From Planctomycetia bacterium (GTDB lineage Bacteria; Planctomycetota; Planctomycetia; Pirellulales; UBA1268): a stretch of DNA of 11,461 bases. The position numbers were made by a program, and so were the translations under genes. The DNA lies in contig RGBY01000060.1 in assembly GCA_009919445.1 (NCBI GenBank), positions 1 to 11,461 on the forward strand, read 5' to 3'. The number at the start of each line of letters is the position of its first letter. The first letter of the stretch is position 1. Below the pieces are notes generated by a model. It saw only the letters and a program-made list of their open reading frames with translations, did no database searches and was not told where the DNA came from. Shown here one piece after another: positions 1 through 6,059 of this stretch.

Positions 1-795
1 GCCCTTTGCCTGACTTCATCAACGCTCGTGTCCGGAGGCTTCTTTCGGGTCAACACATTGGTGCTGCTTGGGCTGTCAACCTTTGCGGCGTTGTTGTCCT
101 GGACTGCCGGGCTTGGGCTCGTCGCTGGGCTGATGGGACTGACTGCCTTCATTGCCTGGGTCGGAAGCGTGCTCTGGTATGCGGAACGTCGCCGCGGGGG
201 CCTTATTTGCTGTGGCCTGGTGGCCCTGCTGGCGGGAGTGGCGACAGCCGCTGCCACTGACCTGCAGATTAACGCGATCGGCCTGCGGCTGCTGTCGGGG
301 TTACTGCTGGGGCTTACCATTAACGCGATGCTGCTGGGGCACTGGTACCTCAATGCTCCGGGCATGCAGATCATCGCCTTGAGGCGGTCAATCGATCAGA
401 CGCTCCTTGCCTGGGGGCTTCTGCTCGCGGCAGTGTTGGTGGCGGTCGGCTGGCAGATGGTCGTTCACAGGCAGCCTGGGGCCGGCTGGTTCGGCCAGCT
501 TGGGCGGGCAGCCGCGGTGGCGGCTACAGGCTCAGCTGTCAGTCTCGACCAAACAGGCGTTGCGCTGCTTTGGTTGCGTTGGTTGGCTGGCTTGGTCGGT
601 CTGCCGGTGTTGTTGGTTATGAGCCGCAAGACCCTCGACATTCCCAACACGCAAAGCGCGACGGGCATTCTTTATGTGGCCTGCTTGGCAGTAATTCTGG
701 GAGAGTTGACGGCGCAGTTGCTTGCAGCAAAGCCGGTGGCTGAGGATGTGGTAGCCTGCATCATGGTTTTGGTTCCTCAGGCGTCGCTGTCATGA
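1..795 (+). CDS. Multi-pass membrane protein of unknown function (5' end outside window)
   Basis: The frame is open from base 1, so the gene probably begins upstream; a GTG at 28 is the first candidate start inside the window but has no clear ribosome binding site. The product is about 260 residues and very hydrophobic, with roughly six to seven predicted membrane segments separated by short loops. A striking conserved-looking stretch, LLGHWYLNAPGM followed by a basic RRS loop, lies after the third or fourth segment, and a second, QSATGILYVA, sits near the C-terminus. There are no recognisable catalytic motifs. The gene overlaps the next one by four bases (ATGA), so the two are probably translated together. 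I do not recognise a named family; my impression is of a membrane protein conserved in planctomycetes. A transporter or cytochrome-assembly role cannot be read from the sequence. Confidence 0.8.
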   Translation, partial: ALCLTSSTLVSGGFFRVNTLVLLGLSTFAALLSWTAGLGLVAGLMGLTAFIAWVGSVLWYAERRRGGLICCGLVALLAGVATAAATDLQINAIGLRLLSGLLLGLTINAMLLGHWYLNAPGMQIIALRRSIDQTLLAWGLLLAAVLVAVGWQMVVHRQPGAGWFGQLGRAAAVAATGSAVSLDQTGVALLWLRWLAGLVGLPVLLVMSRKTLDIPNTQSATGILYVACLAVILGELTAQLLAAKPVAEDVVACIMVLVPQASLS

Positions 796-1289
796 ACGTC
801 GTTTTTGTATGCCCTGAATGCGGCCAGAGGGCCGTTGCCACATCGGTGGAGCAGGGCGAGGCATTCCCCTGCTCACAGTGCGGAAGCCAACTTGCTGTTC
901 CCACTGCGGCCATTGTGCCCGGTGAGGCTGATGGTCCGCCTCGATTAACCCGCTGTCTTGTCTGCCCCAGTACGGAACTTTTTGTCCGCAAAAACTTTCC
1001 TCAACGGCTTGGCGTCGGCATCGTGGTGGCTGGCCTCGGCCTCAGTTGCGTCAGTTGGGCGTATCACGAGATGCTCATTACGTTTGCGATCCTTTTCAGT
1101 ACGGCACTCTTGGACGTGATGCTGTTTTTCCTGGTGCCCGAGTGTCTCACCTGCTATCGCTGCGGGGCCAGGTACACTGGCCCTGGAATCACTGAGCGGT
1201 TTGGTGGATTTAATCTCGAAACGCATGAAAAGTATCGCCAGCAGGCAGCCCGCCGTGGTCAGTCTTCAGCGGCGGCCAGTGGTGAGTGA
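792..1289 (+). CDS. Zinc-ribbon protein with two membrane segments, function unknown
   Basis: This 165-residue protein begins with a zinc-ribbon-like CPECG (Cys7, Cys10) and CSQCG (Cys27, Cys30). A second set follows: Cys55/Cys58 in CLVC, and Cys121/Cys124 in CYRCGARY. A hydrophobic hairpin of about residues 75-116 separates the two halves of this second set, which places both cysteine pairs on the same side of the membrane where they could share one metal. The C-terminus is hydrophilic. The ATG at 792 overlaps the stop of the upstream membrane protein gene (ATGA), so translational coupling is likely and explains the lack of a clear Shine-Dalgarno site. Function is unknown; a membrane-bound partner of the upstream protein is an inference from the overlap only. 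Confidence 0.8.
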   Translation: MNVVFVCPECGQRAVATSVEQGEAFPCSQCGSQLAVPTAAIVPGEADGPPRLTRCLVCPSTELFVRKNFPQRLGVGIVVAGLGLSCVSWAYHEMLITFAILFSTALLDVMLFFLVPECLTCYRCGARYTGPGITERFGGFNLETHEKYRQQAARRGQSSAAASGE

Positions 1290-1346
1290 CGACAAAACGC
1301 GAACGGCGATTGAATGACGAAACGACGGTGAGGAGTGACACCGGTC

Positions 1347-1378
1347 CCTCGGCCGTACTATCCTGAAGCAGGCCGAGG
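1347..1378. repeat. Inverted repeat upstream of moaD
   Basis: CCTCGGCC at 1347-1354 and GGCCGAGG at 1371-1378 are perfect 8-base complements separated by 16 bases. The repeat lies between the zinc-ribbon gene and moaD, about 40 bases before the moaD ATG. No T-run follows, so it is not a classical intrinsic terminator. The loop contains TACTAT (1356-1361), a possible -10, with GTGACA at 1335-1340 as a candidate -35 at a short 15-base spacing. It could be a regulatory hairpin, an operator, or simply a factor-assisted stop for the upstream pair. Confidence 0.45.
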
Positions 1379-1419
1379 CATTGCCGCAGTCTTGTCGTCA
1401 GCCCGGGAAGGTGTCGCTA

Positions 1420-1707
1420 ATGTTGAACCAGACAGATCACCAGAATGTTCCAGCCGGAACGAAGAGTCAGGTGACGGTTCACTTTTTTGCCGGCGTGGCA
1501 CAGCTGGCTGGGCAGCGGCAAATCTGCCTCCATCCACAGTCGCCAACGGTGGCCGGGATTAGGGCTGCGCTGCTTGCGGCACTTCCACAGATTGAGCCGC
1601 TGCTAAGCCGCAGCGCGATCGTGGTTGACGGCCGTTATGCTGCCGCTGATGAGACAGTCGAGATGGCTGCTGAGATTGCGGTGATTCCTCCAGTAAGCGG
1701 CGGGTAG
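1420..1707 (+). CDS. moaD: Molybdopterin synthase small subunit MoaD (ubiquitin-like sulfur carrier)
   Basis: The 95-residue product has the size and ending of a MoaD/ThiS ubiquitin-like sulfur carrier: a beta-grasp start (VTVHFFAGVAQLAG), an IVVDGRY strand and the C-terminal VIPPVSGG. In this family the terminal Gly-Gly is adenylated and converted to a thiocarboxylate, which delivers sulfur to precursor Z within the MoaD-MoaE complex. I chose the ATG at 1420 because GGGAAGG lies just upstream; the frame extends to a TTG at 1381, but those residues precede the domain and show no family likeness. The stop at 1705-1707 abuts moaE, which suggests coupled expression in stoichiometric amounts. The N-terminal ~15 residues before the domain are polar and look like a flexible extension. 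Confidence 0.9.
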   Translation: MLNQTDHQNVPAGTKSQVTVHFFAGVAQLAGQRQICLHPQSPTVAGIRAALLAALPQIEPLLSRSAIVVDGRYAAADETVEMAAEIAVIPPVSGG

Positions 1708-1709
1708 TG

Positions 1710-2153
1710 ATGGACGGTGTGATGCTCCTGCACGGCCCAATTGACACGTCTGGCCTGCTCAAACAGGTGGCCTGTGATGAGGCAGGCGCCAATCTGCTCT
1801 TCACCGGTACAACCCGCCGGACCACCGGCGACGTCATCACCGACTGGCTTGAGTACGAGGCCTACCAGTCACTTGCGGAAACAGAACTCCACCAGTTGCG
1901 GCGTGAAGCAGTGACCACGTTTGGGCTGACCGGCTGTGTGATCGTCCATCGGCTAGGTCGCGTGGCAGTTGGTGAGACCAGCGTGGCCGTGGCGGTCTCG
2001 GCCGCCCATCGTCAGGAAGCCTTTGCGGCAGCAGCCTGGTTGATGGAGGAACTCAAGCGACGGGTGCCGGTTTGGAAACAGGAGGTCGGGCCAACTGGGG
2101 CAGCCTGGATTCATCCTGAGCCGGCAGACCAGTCGGACGGAGCGGGCCGATGA
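1710..2153 (+). CDS. moaE: Molybdopterin synthase catalytic subunit MoaE
   Basis: This 147-residue protein matches MoaE across its length: FTGTTRRTTGD (about residues 31-41), LEYEAYQSLAE (48-58), VHRLGRVAVGE (79-89), SAAHRQEAF (97-105) and KRRVPVWKQE (116-125). The two lysines of the last motif, Lys116 and Lys123, correspond to the active-site lysines known in the family. MoaE binds precursor Z and accepts two sulfurs from MoaD to make molybdopterin. The frame allows GTG at 1707 or ATG at 1710; I favour the ATG. Either start sits right at the moaD stop. The gene overlaps moaA by four bases (ATGA). The C-terminal tail after IHPEP is short and polar and unremarkable. Confidence 0.93.
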   Translation: MDGVMLLHGPIDTSGLLKQVACDEAGANLLFTGTTRRTTGDVITDWLEYEAYQSLAETELHQLRREAVTTFGLTGCVIVHRLGRVAVGETSVAVAVSAAHRQEAFAAAAWLMEELKRRVPVWKQEVGPTGAAWIHPEPADQSDGAGR

Positions 2154-3190
2154 GTGTCAACCACATGATCGCCAACCAGGAGAAGGTGGCGGCCCCTCCG
2201 GCAGGAGCACTCTTTGACCGGTTTGGACGTCGGCATACCGATTTGCGGGTGAGTGTGACGGATCGCTGCAACCTGCGGTGCACCTACTGCATGCCAGAGG
2301 AAGTGTCGTTCAGGCCACGGGAAGAACTGCTGACCTATGAGGAGATTGCCAGGGTCGTCTCAGTCGCAACCCAGCAGGGTATTCGTACGGTACGGCTGAC
2401 TGGTGGAGAGCCATTGGTCAGAACCGGGCTTGCGCGGCTTGTGCGACTCCTTGTCGCCTTGCCGCTGCTTGAGGAGGTGGCCCTGACAACCAACGGATTG
2501 CTGCTGGCTGAGCAGGCAGAAGAACTGGCCAGTGCGGGGCTGACACGAATCAACGTCAGCCTCGACAGCCTCTCTCCGGAGCGATTCGTGGAGATCACCA
2601 GACGAACCGGCCTTGAGCAGGTGCTGGCTGGACTGTCACGGGCCCGGCAGTGTGGCTTTCGCGCGATCCGGATCAATGCGGTCTCGGTTCGAGGCCTGAC
2701 GGAGACCGAGATTGTGCCGCTGGCGGAATTCTGCCGGGCAGAAGGCTTTCATTTGCGGTTCATCGAATTCATGCCCCTCGATGCGGATGCTGCCTGGGCT
2801 AATGAAAGCGTGTTGACCGGCGCAGCAGTGCGGCAGATCCTCGAGGAAACCTGCGGTCCTCTCGTGCCCTTGGCCGTCACCGACTCGGGACAGCCGGCCG
2901 TCGACTATGCCTACGCCGATGGTTCGGGACGGGTCGGCTTCATTAACCCGGTGAGCCAGCCGTTCTGCGATCGCTGTGACCGGCTGCGACTGACGGCCGA
3001 CGGCCAGTTTCAGAACTGCCTCTTCTCGCAGGCGGAATGGGACGTGCGGCAGGTTATTCGCTCGGGTGGTGACGATGACCAGGTGGCCCAGCTTCTGGCG
3101 GCGTGTGTCAGGGCCAAGCAGGCAGGCCATGGTATCGGCACTGAGCAGTTCAAACGGCCCGAACGGGCGATGTATCAGATCGGGGGCTAA
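2150..3190 (+). CDS. moaA: GTP 3',8-cyclase MoaA (radical SAM)
   Basis: MoaA is a radical SAM enzyme that rearranges GTP to 3',8-cyclo-dH2GTP, the first step of molybdenum cofactor synthesis. The 346-residue protein has the usual length. The SAM-binding 4Fe-4S cluster motif CxxxCxxC is at Cys40, Cys44 and Cys47 (TDRCNLRCTYCMP), followed by the LTGGEPL motif (83-89). The second, substrate-binding cluster is at Cys273, Cys276 and Cys290 (FCDRCDRLRL...NC), with the spacing known for MoaA. The chain ends in MYQIGG, keeping the C-terminal Gly-Gly needed for catalysis in the family. The ATG at 2150 overlaps the moaE stop. About 20 residues precede the conserved DRFGR start, so a later start at Met6 is possible. 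All key residues are present, so the enzyme should be active. Confidence 0.96.
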   Translation: MSVNHMIANQEKVAAPPAGALFDRFGRRHTDLRVSVTDRCNLRCTYCMPEEVSFRPREELLTYEEIARVVSVATQQGIRTVRLTGGEPLVRTGLARLVRLLVALPLLEEVALTTNGLLLAEQAEELASAGLTRINVSLDSLSPERFVEITRRTGLEQVLAGLSRARQCGFRAIRINAVSVRGLTETEIVPLAEFCRAEGFHLRFIEFMPLDADAAWANESVLTGAAVRQILEETCGPLVPLAVTDSGQPAVDYAYADGSGRVGFINPVSQPFCDRCDRLRLTADGQFQNCLFSQAEWDVRQVIRSGGDDDQVAQLLAACVRAKQAGHGIGTEQFKRPERAMYQIGG

Positions 3191-3211
3191 GGTCCCCTGA
3201 GGGCCCAACAG

Positions 3212-4414
3212 ATGACCAGTTCAGCGACCAGACCAGTGACCAGTCCAGTGACCAGTCCAGCAGCCATGCCGCCTCGTCGTTACCTCGACAATGCCGCAAC
3301 CAGTTGGCCCAAGCCAGAGGCAGTCTGGCAGGCTTGGGAGCGGGCTGCTCGTGATAATGGGGCGGCGGCTGGTCGTGGCGGCTACCGTGACGCCATTGCG
3401 GCAGGGCAGATCATCCAGCAGGCCCGCTCAGCGGCGGCTGCCATGCTCGGTGTTGCGGCTGACCGGGTGGCGCTACCGATGTCGGCCACCCTCGGGCTCA
3501 ATCAGGCAATTCGCGGGCTCGTTCGACCGGGCGACCATGTGATTGCCACAGCCGCTGATCACAATGCCACGCTGCGGCCTCTGGCCCAGTTAGCCGCAGC
3601 AGGGGAAATCGAACTCACCGTGGTGCCTTGTGATCGCGGTGGGTGGGTCGATCCACAGGAAATCGCCAAGGCATGGCAGAAGGCAACTCGCCTTGTGACC
3701 GTATCGCAGGCTTCGAATGTGACGGGGGTGCTGCAAGATGCTGAGGCCATCGTTGGCATCACCCGTGAGCGTGGTGGCCTGAGTCTGGTTGATGCGGCTC
3801 AGACGTTTGGGCAGATTCCAATCACGGCAGGTGTTGCGGCTGCTGATGTCTTTGTCGCCCCGGCGCACAAGTGGCTGCTTGGCATGCATGGGGTGGCCGT
3901 GGTTTCAGTCCGCGAGGGAGTGGCATGCCAGCCGCTTATTCTGGGCGGGACCGGTTCGGCCAGTGAGTCCCTCACGCCACCCCTGACCTTGGCCGAGCAG
4001 TTCGAGGCTGGCACCCCCGATCTGTCGGCGGCTGCTGCCCTGGTGGCGGCAATTGACTGGCTGCAGGCCAAGGGAATTGAGTCACGTGCCACCTTTTGTG
4101 GCGGCCTGGCTGCTGCCTGCCGAGCCCGCTTGGCTGACCTTCCCGGCGTGCAGCTTGTCGGTTCACAGGAAAATCAGCTGGCGGGACCACCAATTGTCAG
4201 TTTCACGGTGGCTGGTTATTCACCAGCCGAGGTGGCGGCCTTGCTTGAGCAAATTGCAGGGGTCCAGGCACGTTCAGGCCTGCACTGTGCCGCACTGATT
4301 CATGAGCATCTCGGCACGGCCACCGGGGGAACAGTTCGGCTCGCGTTTGGCCCGTTCAACACCCTGGCCGATATCGACGCGGTGGTGAGTGCCCTCGTGG
4401 CGATCATGCAGTAG
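3212..4414 (+). CDS. Class V aminotransferase, cysteine desulfurase family
   Basis: This 400-residue protein is a PLP-dependent fold-type I enzyme. It has YLDNAATSWPKP (24-35), the His of ADHNAT (His117), SNVTG (168-172), VDAAQ (193-197) and the Schiff-base lysine in APAHKWLLG (Lys220). ARSGLHCAALIHEHLGT (353-369) carries Cys359 at the place of the desulfurase cysteine. The RSGLHC-type loop resembles the cysteine desulfurase subgroup typified by the EF2568 protein more than IscS or SufS. It would take sulfur from L-cysteine as a persulfide. It begins 21 bases after moaA, with GAGGG about eight bases before its ATG, so it is probably in the moa operon and may feed sulfur to MoaD; that role is inferred. 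The N-terminus holds a short P-V-T-S repeat before the domain, and Met19 (3266) is an alternative start without an evident ribosome binding site. Confidence 0.9.
   Translation: MTSSATRPVTSPVTSPAAMPPRRYLDNAATSWPKPEAVWQAWERAARDNGAAAGRGGYRDAIAAGQIIQQARSAAAAMLGVAADRVALPMSATLGLNQAIRGLVRPGDHVIATAADHNATLRPLAQLAAAGEIELTVVPCDRGGWVDPQEIAKAWQKATRLVTVSQASNVTGVLQDAEAIVGITRERGGLSLVDAAQTFGQIPITAGVAAADVFVAPAHKWLLGMHGVAVVSVREGVACQPLILGGTGSASESLTPPLTLAEQFEAGTPDLSAAAALVAAIDWLQAKGIESRATFCGGLAAACRARLADLPGVQLVGSQENQLAGPPIVSFTVAGYSPAEVAALLEQIAGVQARSGLHCAALIHEHLGTATGGTVRLAFGPFNTLADIDAVVSALVAIMQ
3233..3256 (+). repeat. Two-copy 12-base tandem repeat in the desulfurase N-terminus
   Basis: The unit CCAGTGACCAGT occurs twice in tandem and encodes Pro-Val-Thr-Ser twice, with a further CCA following. 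Related ACCAGT/ACCAGA words extend the pattern back to 3215. The unit length is a multiple of three, so copy-number change would keep the frame. It lies before the conserved fold and probably forms a disordered tail. Confidence 0.7.
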
Positions 4415-4446
4415 GCTTACGCAGACAACCCCAATGGGAGATTGCG

Positions 4447-4872
4447 ATGGCAGGAATTCCTTCAGAGCTATGGTATGCCGATGGGCTGCGATTTCGGTGT
4501 ACGCAATGCGGTGATTGCTGCACCGGTGCGGAAGGCTATGTCTGGGTCAACCAGGCAGAAATCGATGCAATGGCAGCCCGTCTGGGCATGGAGCCGGCAG
4601 CATTTGAAGAAGCCTATGTGCGGCGGGTGGGCATCCGCCGGTCCTTGACCGAGCGGCCCGGGGGTGACTGTGTGCTGCTGGATGCCAAGACCCGAGGATG
4701 CACGGTCTACGCAGAGCGGCCGCGGCAGTGCCGCACCTGGCCATTTTGGGACTCGAATTTGAAATCACCCGCAGCCTGGGACGAGGCAGCAGCAGCCTGC
4801 CCAGGGTGTAATAAGGGGCAGCTTGTCCCGCTTGAAAAAATCCGCGAGCAGGCGGCGAAAATTCGTCTCTGA
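4447..4872 (+). CDS. YkgJ-family cysteine-cluster protein (predicted Zn/Fe binding)
   Basis: This 141-residue protein carries the cysteine pattern of the YkgJ (CxxCxxCC) family of putative zinc- or iron-sulfur-chelating proteins. It has FRCTQCGDCC near the N-terminus (Cys18, Cys21, Cys24, Cys25), Cys75 in GDCVLLD, Cys85 in GCTVY, Cys95 in RPRQCRTWPFW, and a final CPGC (Cys118, Cys121). The ERPRQCRTWPFW block is the most typical part. The family has no firmly assigned reaction that I can name. The ATG at 4447 has GGGAG six bases upstream. The gene follows the desulfurase by 32 bases on the same strand and so is probably the last gene of the moa cluster. A role linked to sulfur or metal handling is suggested by context only. 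It meets the lipoprotein gene tail to tail. Confidence 0.88.
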   Translation: MAGIPSELWYADGLRFRCTQCGDCCTGAEGYVWVNQAEIDAMAARLGMEPAAFEEAYVRRVGIRRSLTERPGGDCVLLDAKTRGCTVYAERPRQCRTWPFWDSNLKSPAAWDEAAAACPGCNKGQLVPLEKIREQAAKIRL

Positions 4873-4910
4873 GTTGATGTGACGTGGTTGGACTCGCCAG
4901 ACACTCAGAG
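4867..4910. repeat. Inverted repeat at the convergent YkgJ/lipoprotein gene ends
   Basis: CTCTGAGT (4867-4874) and ACTCAGAG (4903-4910) are perfect 8-base complements separated by 28 bases. The left arm contains the TGA stop of the YkgJ-family gene and the right arm the complement of the TGA stop of the lipoprotein gene. A hairpin in either transcript is possible and could separate converging transcription, but there is no T-run and the loop is long, so a terminator role is uncertain. Confidence 0.4.
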
Positions 4911-5162
4911 CACACCACCGTGGGTGCGGTAGGGCGTCATGTGGGAAGGCTGGTCGAGGAACCAGATTCGCTCCCACTCATCGGTGATGGCGCGGAGATC
5001 TTCTGATGTGTAGATCAGCTCTTGGGCACGACGAATCGGATCGCCGGAGTACATTGGAATCAGGCAGCCTGTCATGCTCGACAGCAGGAGTCCAGCGACC
5101 AGCACCAAGGCAAGTCGAAGACCAATACTGCGATTTTCACCGGTGGCTTTGTGGGCGTTCAT
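4905..5162 (-). CDS. Small predicted lipoprotein of planctomycete type
   Basis: This 85-residue protein starts with a polar, weakly basic stretch, then a hydrophobic segment (about residues 17-30) ending in LLSSMTGC. Cys33 is the likely lipidated residue, although Met at -3 is a less usual lipobox position. After cleavage about 52 residues remain, including GDPIRRAQELIYTSEDLR and DEWERIWFLDQPSHMTPYRTHGG. The latter WxRxWFxDQPSHxTPxRxHGG pattern is one I associate with small conserved planctomycete proteins of unknown function. I chose the ATG at 5160-5162 because GGAGGAAG lies about eight bases upstream. The same frame stays open to 5543 only because it is antisense to part of the HU gene. 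It follows that gene on the same strand after about 140 bases. Function is unknown; a membrane-anchored envelope role is inferred. Confidence 0.82.
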   Translation of the reverse strand: MNAHKATGENRSIGLRLALVLVAGLLLSSMTGCLIPMYSGDPIRRAQELIYTSEDLRAITDEWERIWFLDQPSHMTPYRTHGGVL

Positions 5163-5267
5163 CCCGTCTTCCTCCGAGTACCGAGCACACAGGGGTGATA
5201 GATGTTCATTGGGGAGACCGCTCCCCGTGACTGATTTGACAAGGTTTGTAGCCGGTGACAGCCTTGG

Positions 5268-5287
5268 TCGCGATGGAGAAATCGCGA
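5268..5287. repeat. Inverted repeat between the HU and lipoprotein genes
   Basis: TCGCGAT (5268-5274) and ATCGCGA (5281-5287) are perfect 7-base complements around a 6-base loop, 18 bases downstream of the HU stop codon on the - strand. Seven A's run at 5287-5293. In the - strand transcript this gives a U-run before the hairpin rather than after it, so it is not a classical terminator for HU. It may protect the HU mRNA 3' end or act on the downstream lipoprotein gene. The rest of 5163-5304 shows the lipoprotein ribosome binding site and nothing else I can name. Confidence 0.4.
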
Positions 5288-5304
5288 AAAAAAGGCGTCT
5301 GCTC

Positions 5305-5682
5305 TCAGGAATACCCCGGCTCGCTGGCCGTGTTGGGGGGAGCATGACCAAACTGGGCCGCAGGCTGCTTGGGGGAGGGCGTGGACTGGGCGACTTGGGG
5401 TTTGTCGAGTTGCCGCACCCGATCTTCCATTTCCTTGCCAGGCTTGAAACTGACGGAACTCCGAGGCTCGACGTGAACCGCCTCGCCCGTGCGGGGGTTC
5501 CTCGCGGTGCGGCCCTGCCGCTGTTTGATCTGAAAGACCCCAAAGTTTCGCAGCTCGACCCGGCCCTCCTGCACGAGGCTGTCGATCAATGCGTCGAAGG
5601 TGGTCTGAACCACCTGCTGGGCCTGAGCCTTGGGCATGTCGAGTCGCTCGCAGAGAGCCCGGACAATGTCTTGTTTCGTCAC
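5305..5682 (-). CDS. HU/IHF-family DNA-binding protein with Pro/Gln-rich C-terminal tail
   Basis: The first ~90 of 125 residues form a complete HU/IHF domain: MTKQDIVRAL, the helix pair to about residue 40, then VELRNFGVFQI and the DNA-binding arm GRTARNPRTGE (57-67) with the intercalating proline at 63, ending SSVSFKPGKEME. The family binds and bends DNA as a dimer and organises the nucleoid. Residues ~91-125 are an extra low-complexity tail rich in Pro, Gln, Ser and Ala with little charge, unlike the Lys/Ala tails of some other HU variants. The start is a GTG at 5680-5682, placed by the family N-terminus, with GGAG about ten bases upstream. A sigma70-like promoter lies about 100 bases upstream. 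Whether it acts as HU or as a site-specific IHF-like protein cannot be decided here. Confidence 0.93.
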   Translation of the reverse strand: MTKQDIVRALCERLDMPKAQAQQVVQTTFDALIDSLVQEGRVELRNFGVFQIKQRQGRTARNPRTGEAVHVEPRSSVSFKPGKEMEDRVRQLDKPQVAQSTPSPKQPAAQFGHAPPNTASEPGYS

Positions 5683-5780
5683 GACTCGAGCACTCCGTCA
5701 CCGCGTGAAACTGTCCCCAGCACCAGCCCCGGGATGGTGGGGAGGCGTTGTCAGCCTGCATCGGAAAGCGGCCGGTCGGA

Positions 5781-5809
5781 ACCATAAGGGGGGGCTCAGT
5801 TGTTGTCAA
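5781..5809 (-). promoter_or_regulatory. Predicted sigma70-type promoter of the HU gene
   Basis: On the - strand TTGACA (plus coordinates 5804-5809) is a perfect -35 match. It is followed after exactly 17 bases by TATGGT (5781-5786), a four-of-six -10 match. The spacer contains a run of seven C's. Transcription would start near 5774, giving a leader of about 90 bases to the GTG at 5682. Confidence 0.6.
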
Positions 5810-5836
5810 CGAGGTTTGTGAGGCTGGTCAGTTGGT

Positions 5837-5849
5837 GGCGTCAGACGCC
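5837..5849. promoter_or_regulatory. Short palindrome upstream of the HU promoter, possible operator
   Basis: GGCGTCAGACGCC is a perfect 6+1+6 palindrome centred at 5843, about 30 bases upstream of the HU -35 box in the divergent HU/pyrD spacer. A dimeric regulator could bind it, but nothing identifies one. The spacer 5683-6059 (377 bases) otherwise holds the HU promoter and leader, a weaker inverted repeat CGGAAA/TTTCCG at 5901-5923, and no small gene I can support. Confidence 0.3.
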
Positions 5850-6059
5850 CCTATCCGGTATCGGCGGAAAAATCGGCAGGCTTGAGCCAGACCGGACATT
5901 CGGAAAAAACGGGCCAGTTTCCGTCCCCTTCGTCGCCCCGGCGTCTGCTGGTGGCTGGGGTACACTGGGGGAGCAGGGAAGGTTGCTGGCTGAAGCGGCC
6001 TTCGCTTGCGTCCGTCGTGTTCGCTCTCCCTCTGTGCTCCTGATCCAGCTGCCCCCGTC

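Noticed and set aside
1381..1419. N-terminal extension of MoaD from TTG at 1381
   Set aside because: The residues have no family likeness and part of them would overlap the region just after the inverted repeat; the ATG at 1420 has a good GGGAAGG site.
2636..3208. 190-residue open frame on the - strand
   Set aside because: It is antisense to the moaA C-terminal half, which carries the second Fe-S cluster motif.
5163..5543. Upstream extension of the lipoprotein frame to a start at 5543
   Set aside because: The extension runs antisense-free but out of frame through the HU gene on the same strand, and a strong GGAGGAAG site plus a signal peptide mark the start at 5162.
5074..5787. 237-residue open frame on the + strand
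   Set aside because: It lies antisense to the HU gene and part of the lipoprotein gene. HU has full family motifs and a promoter, while this frame has no recognisable domain.
5961..5966. TACACT as a -10 box for pyrD
   Set aside because: No acceptable -35 sequence is found at 16-18 bases upstream, so I did not list it as a promoter.
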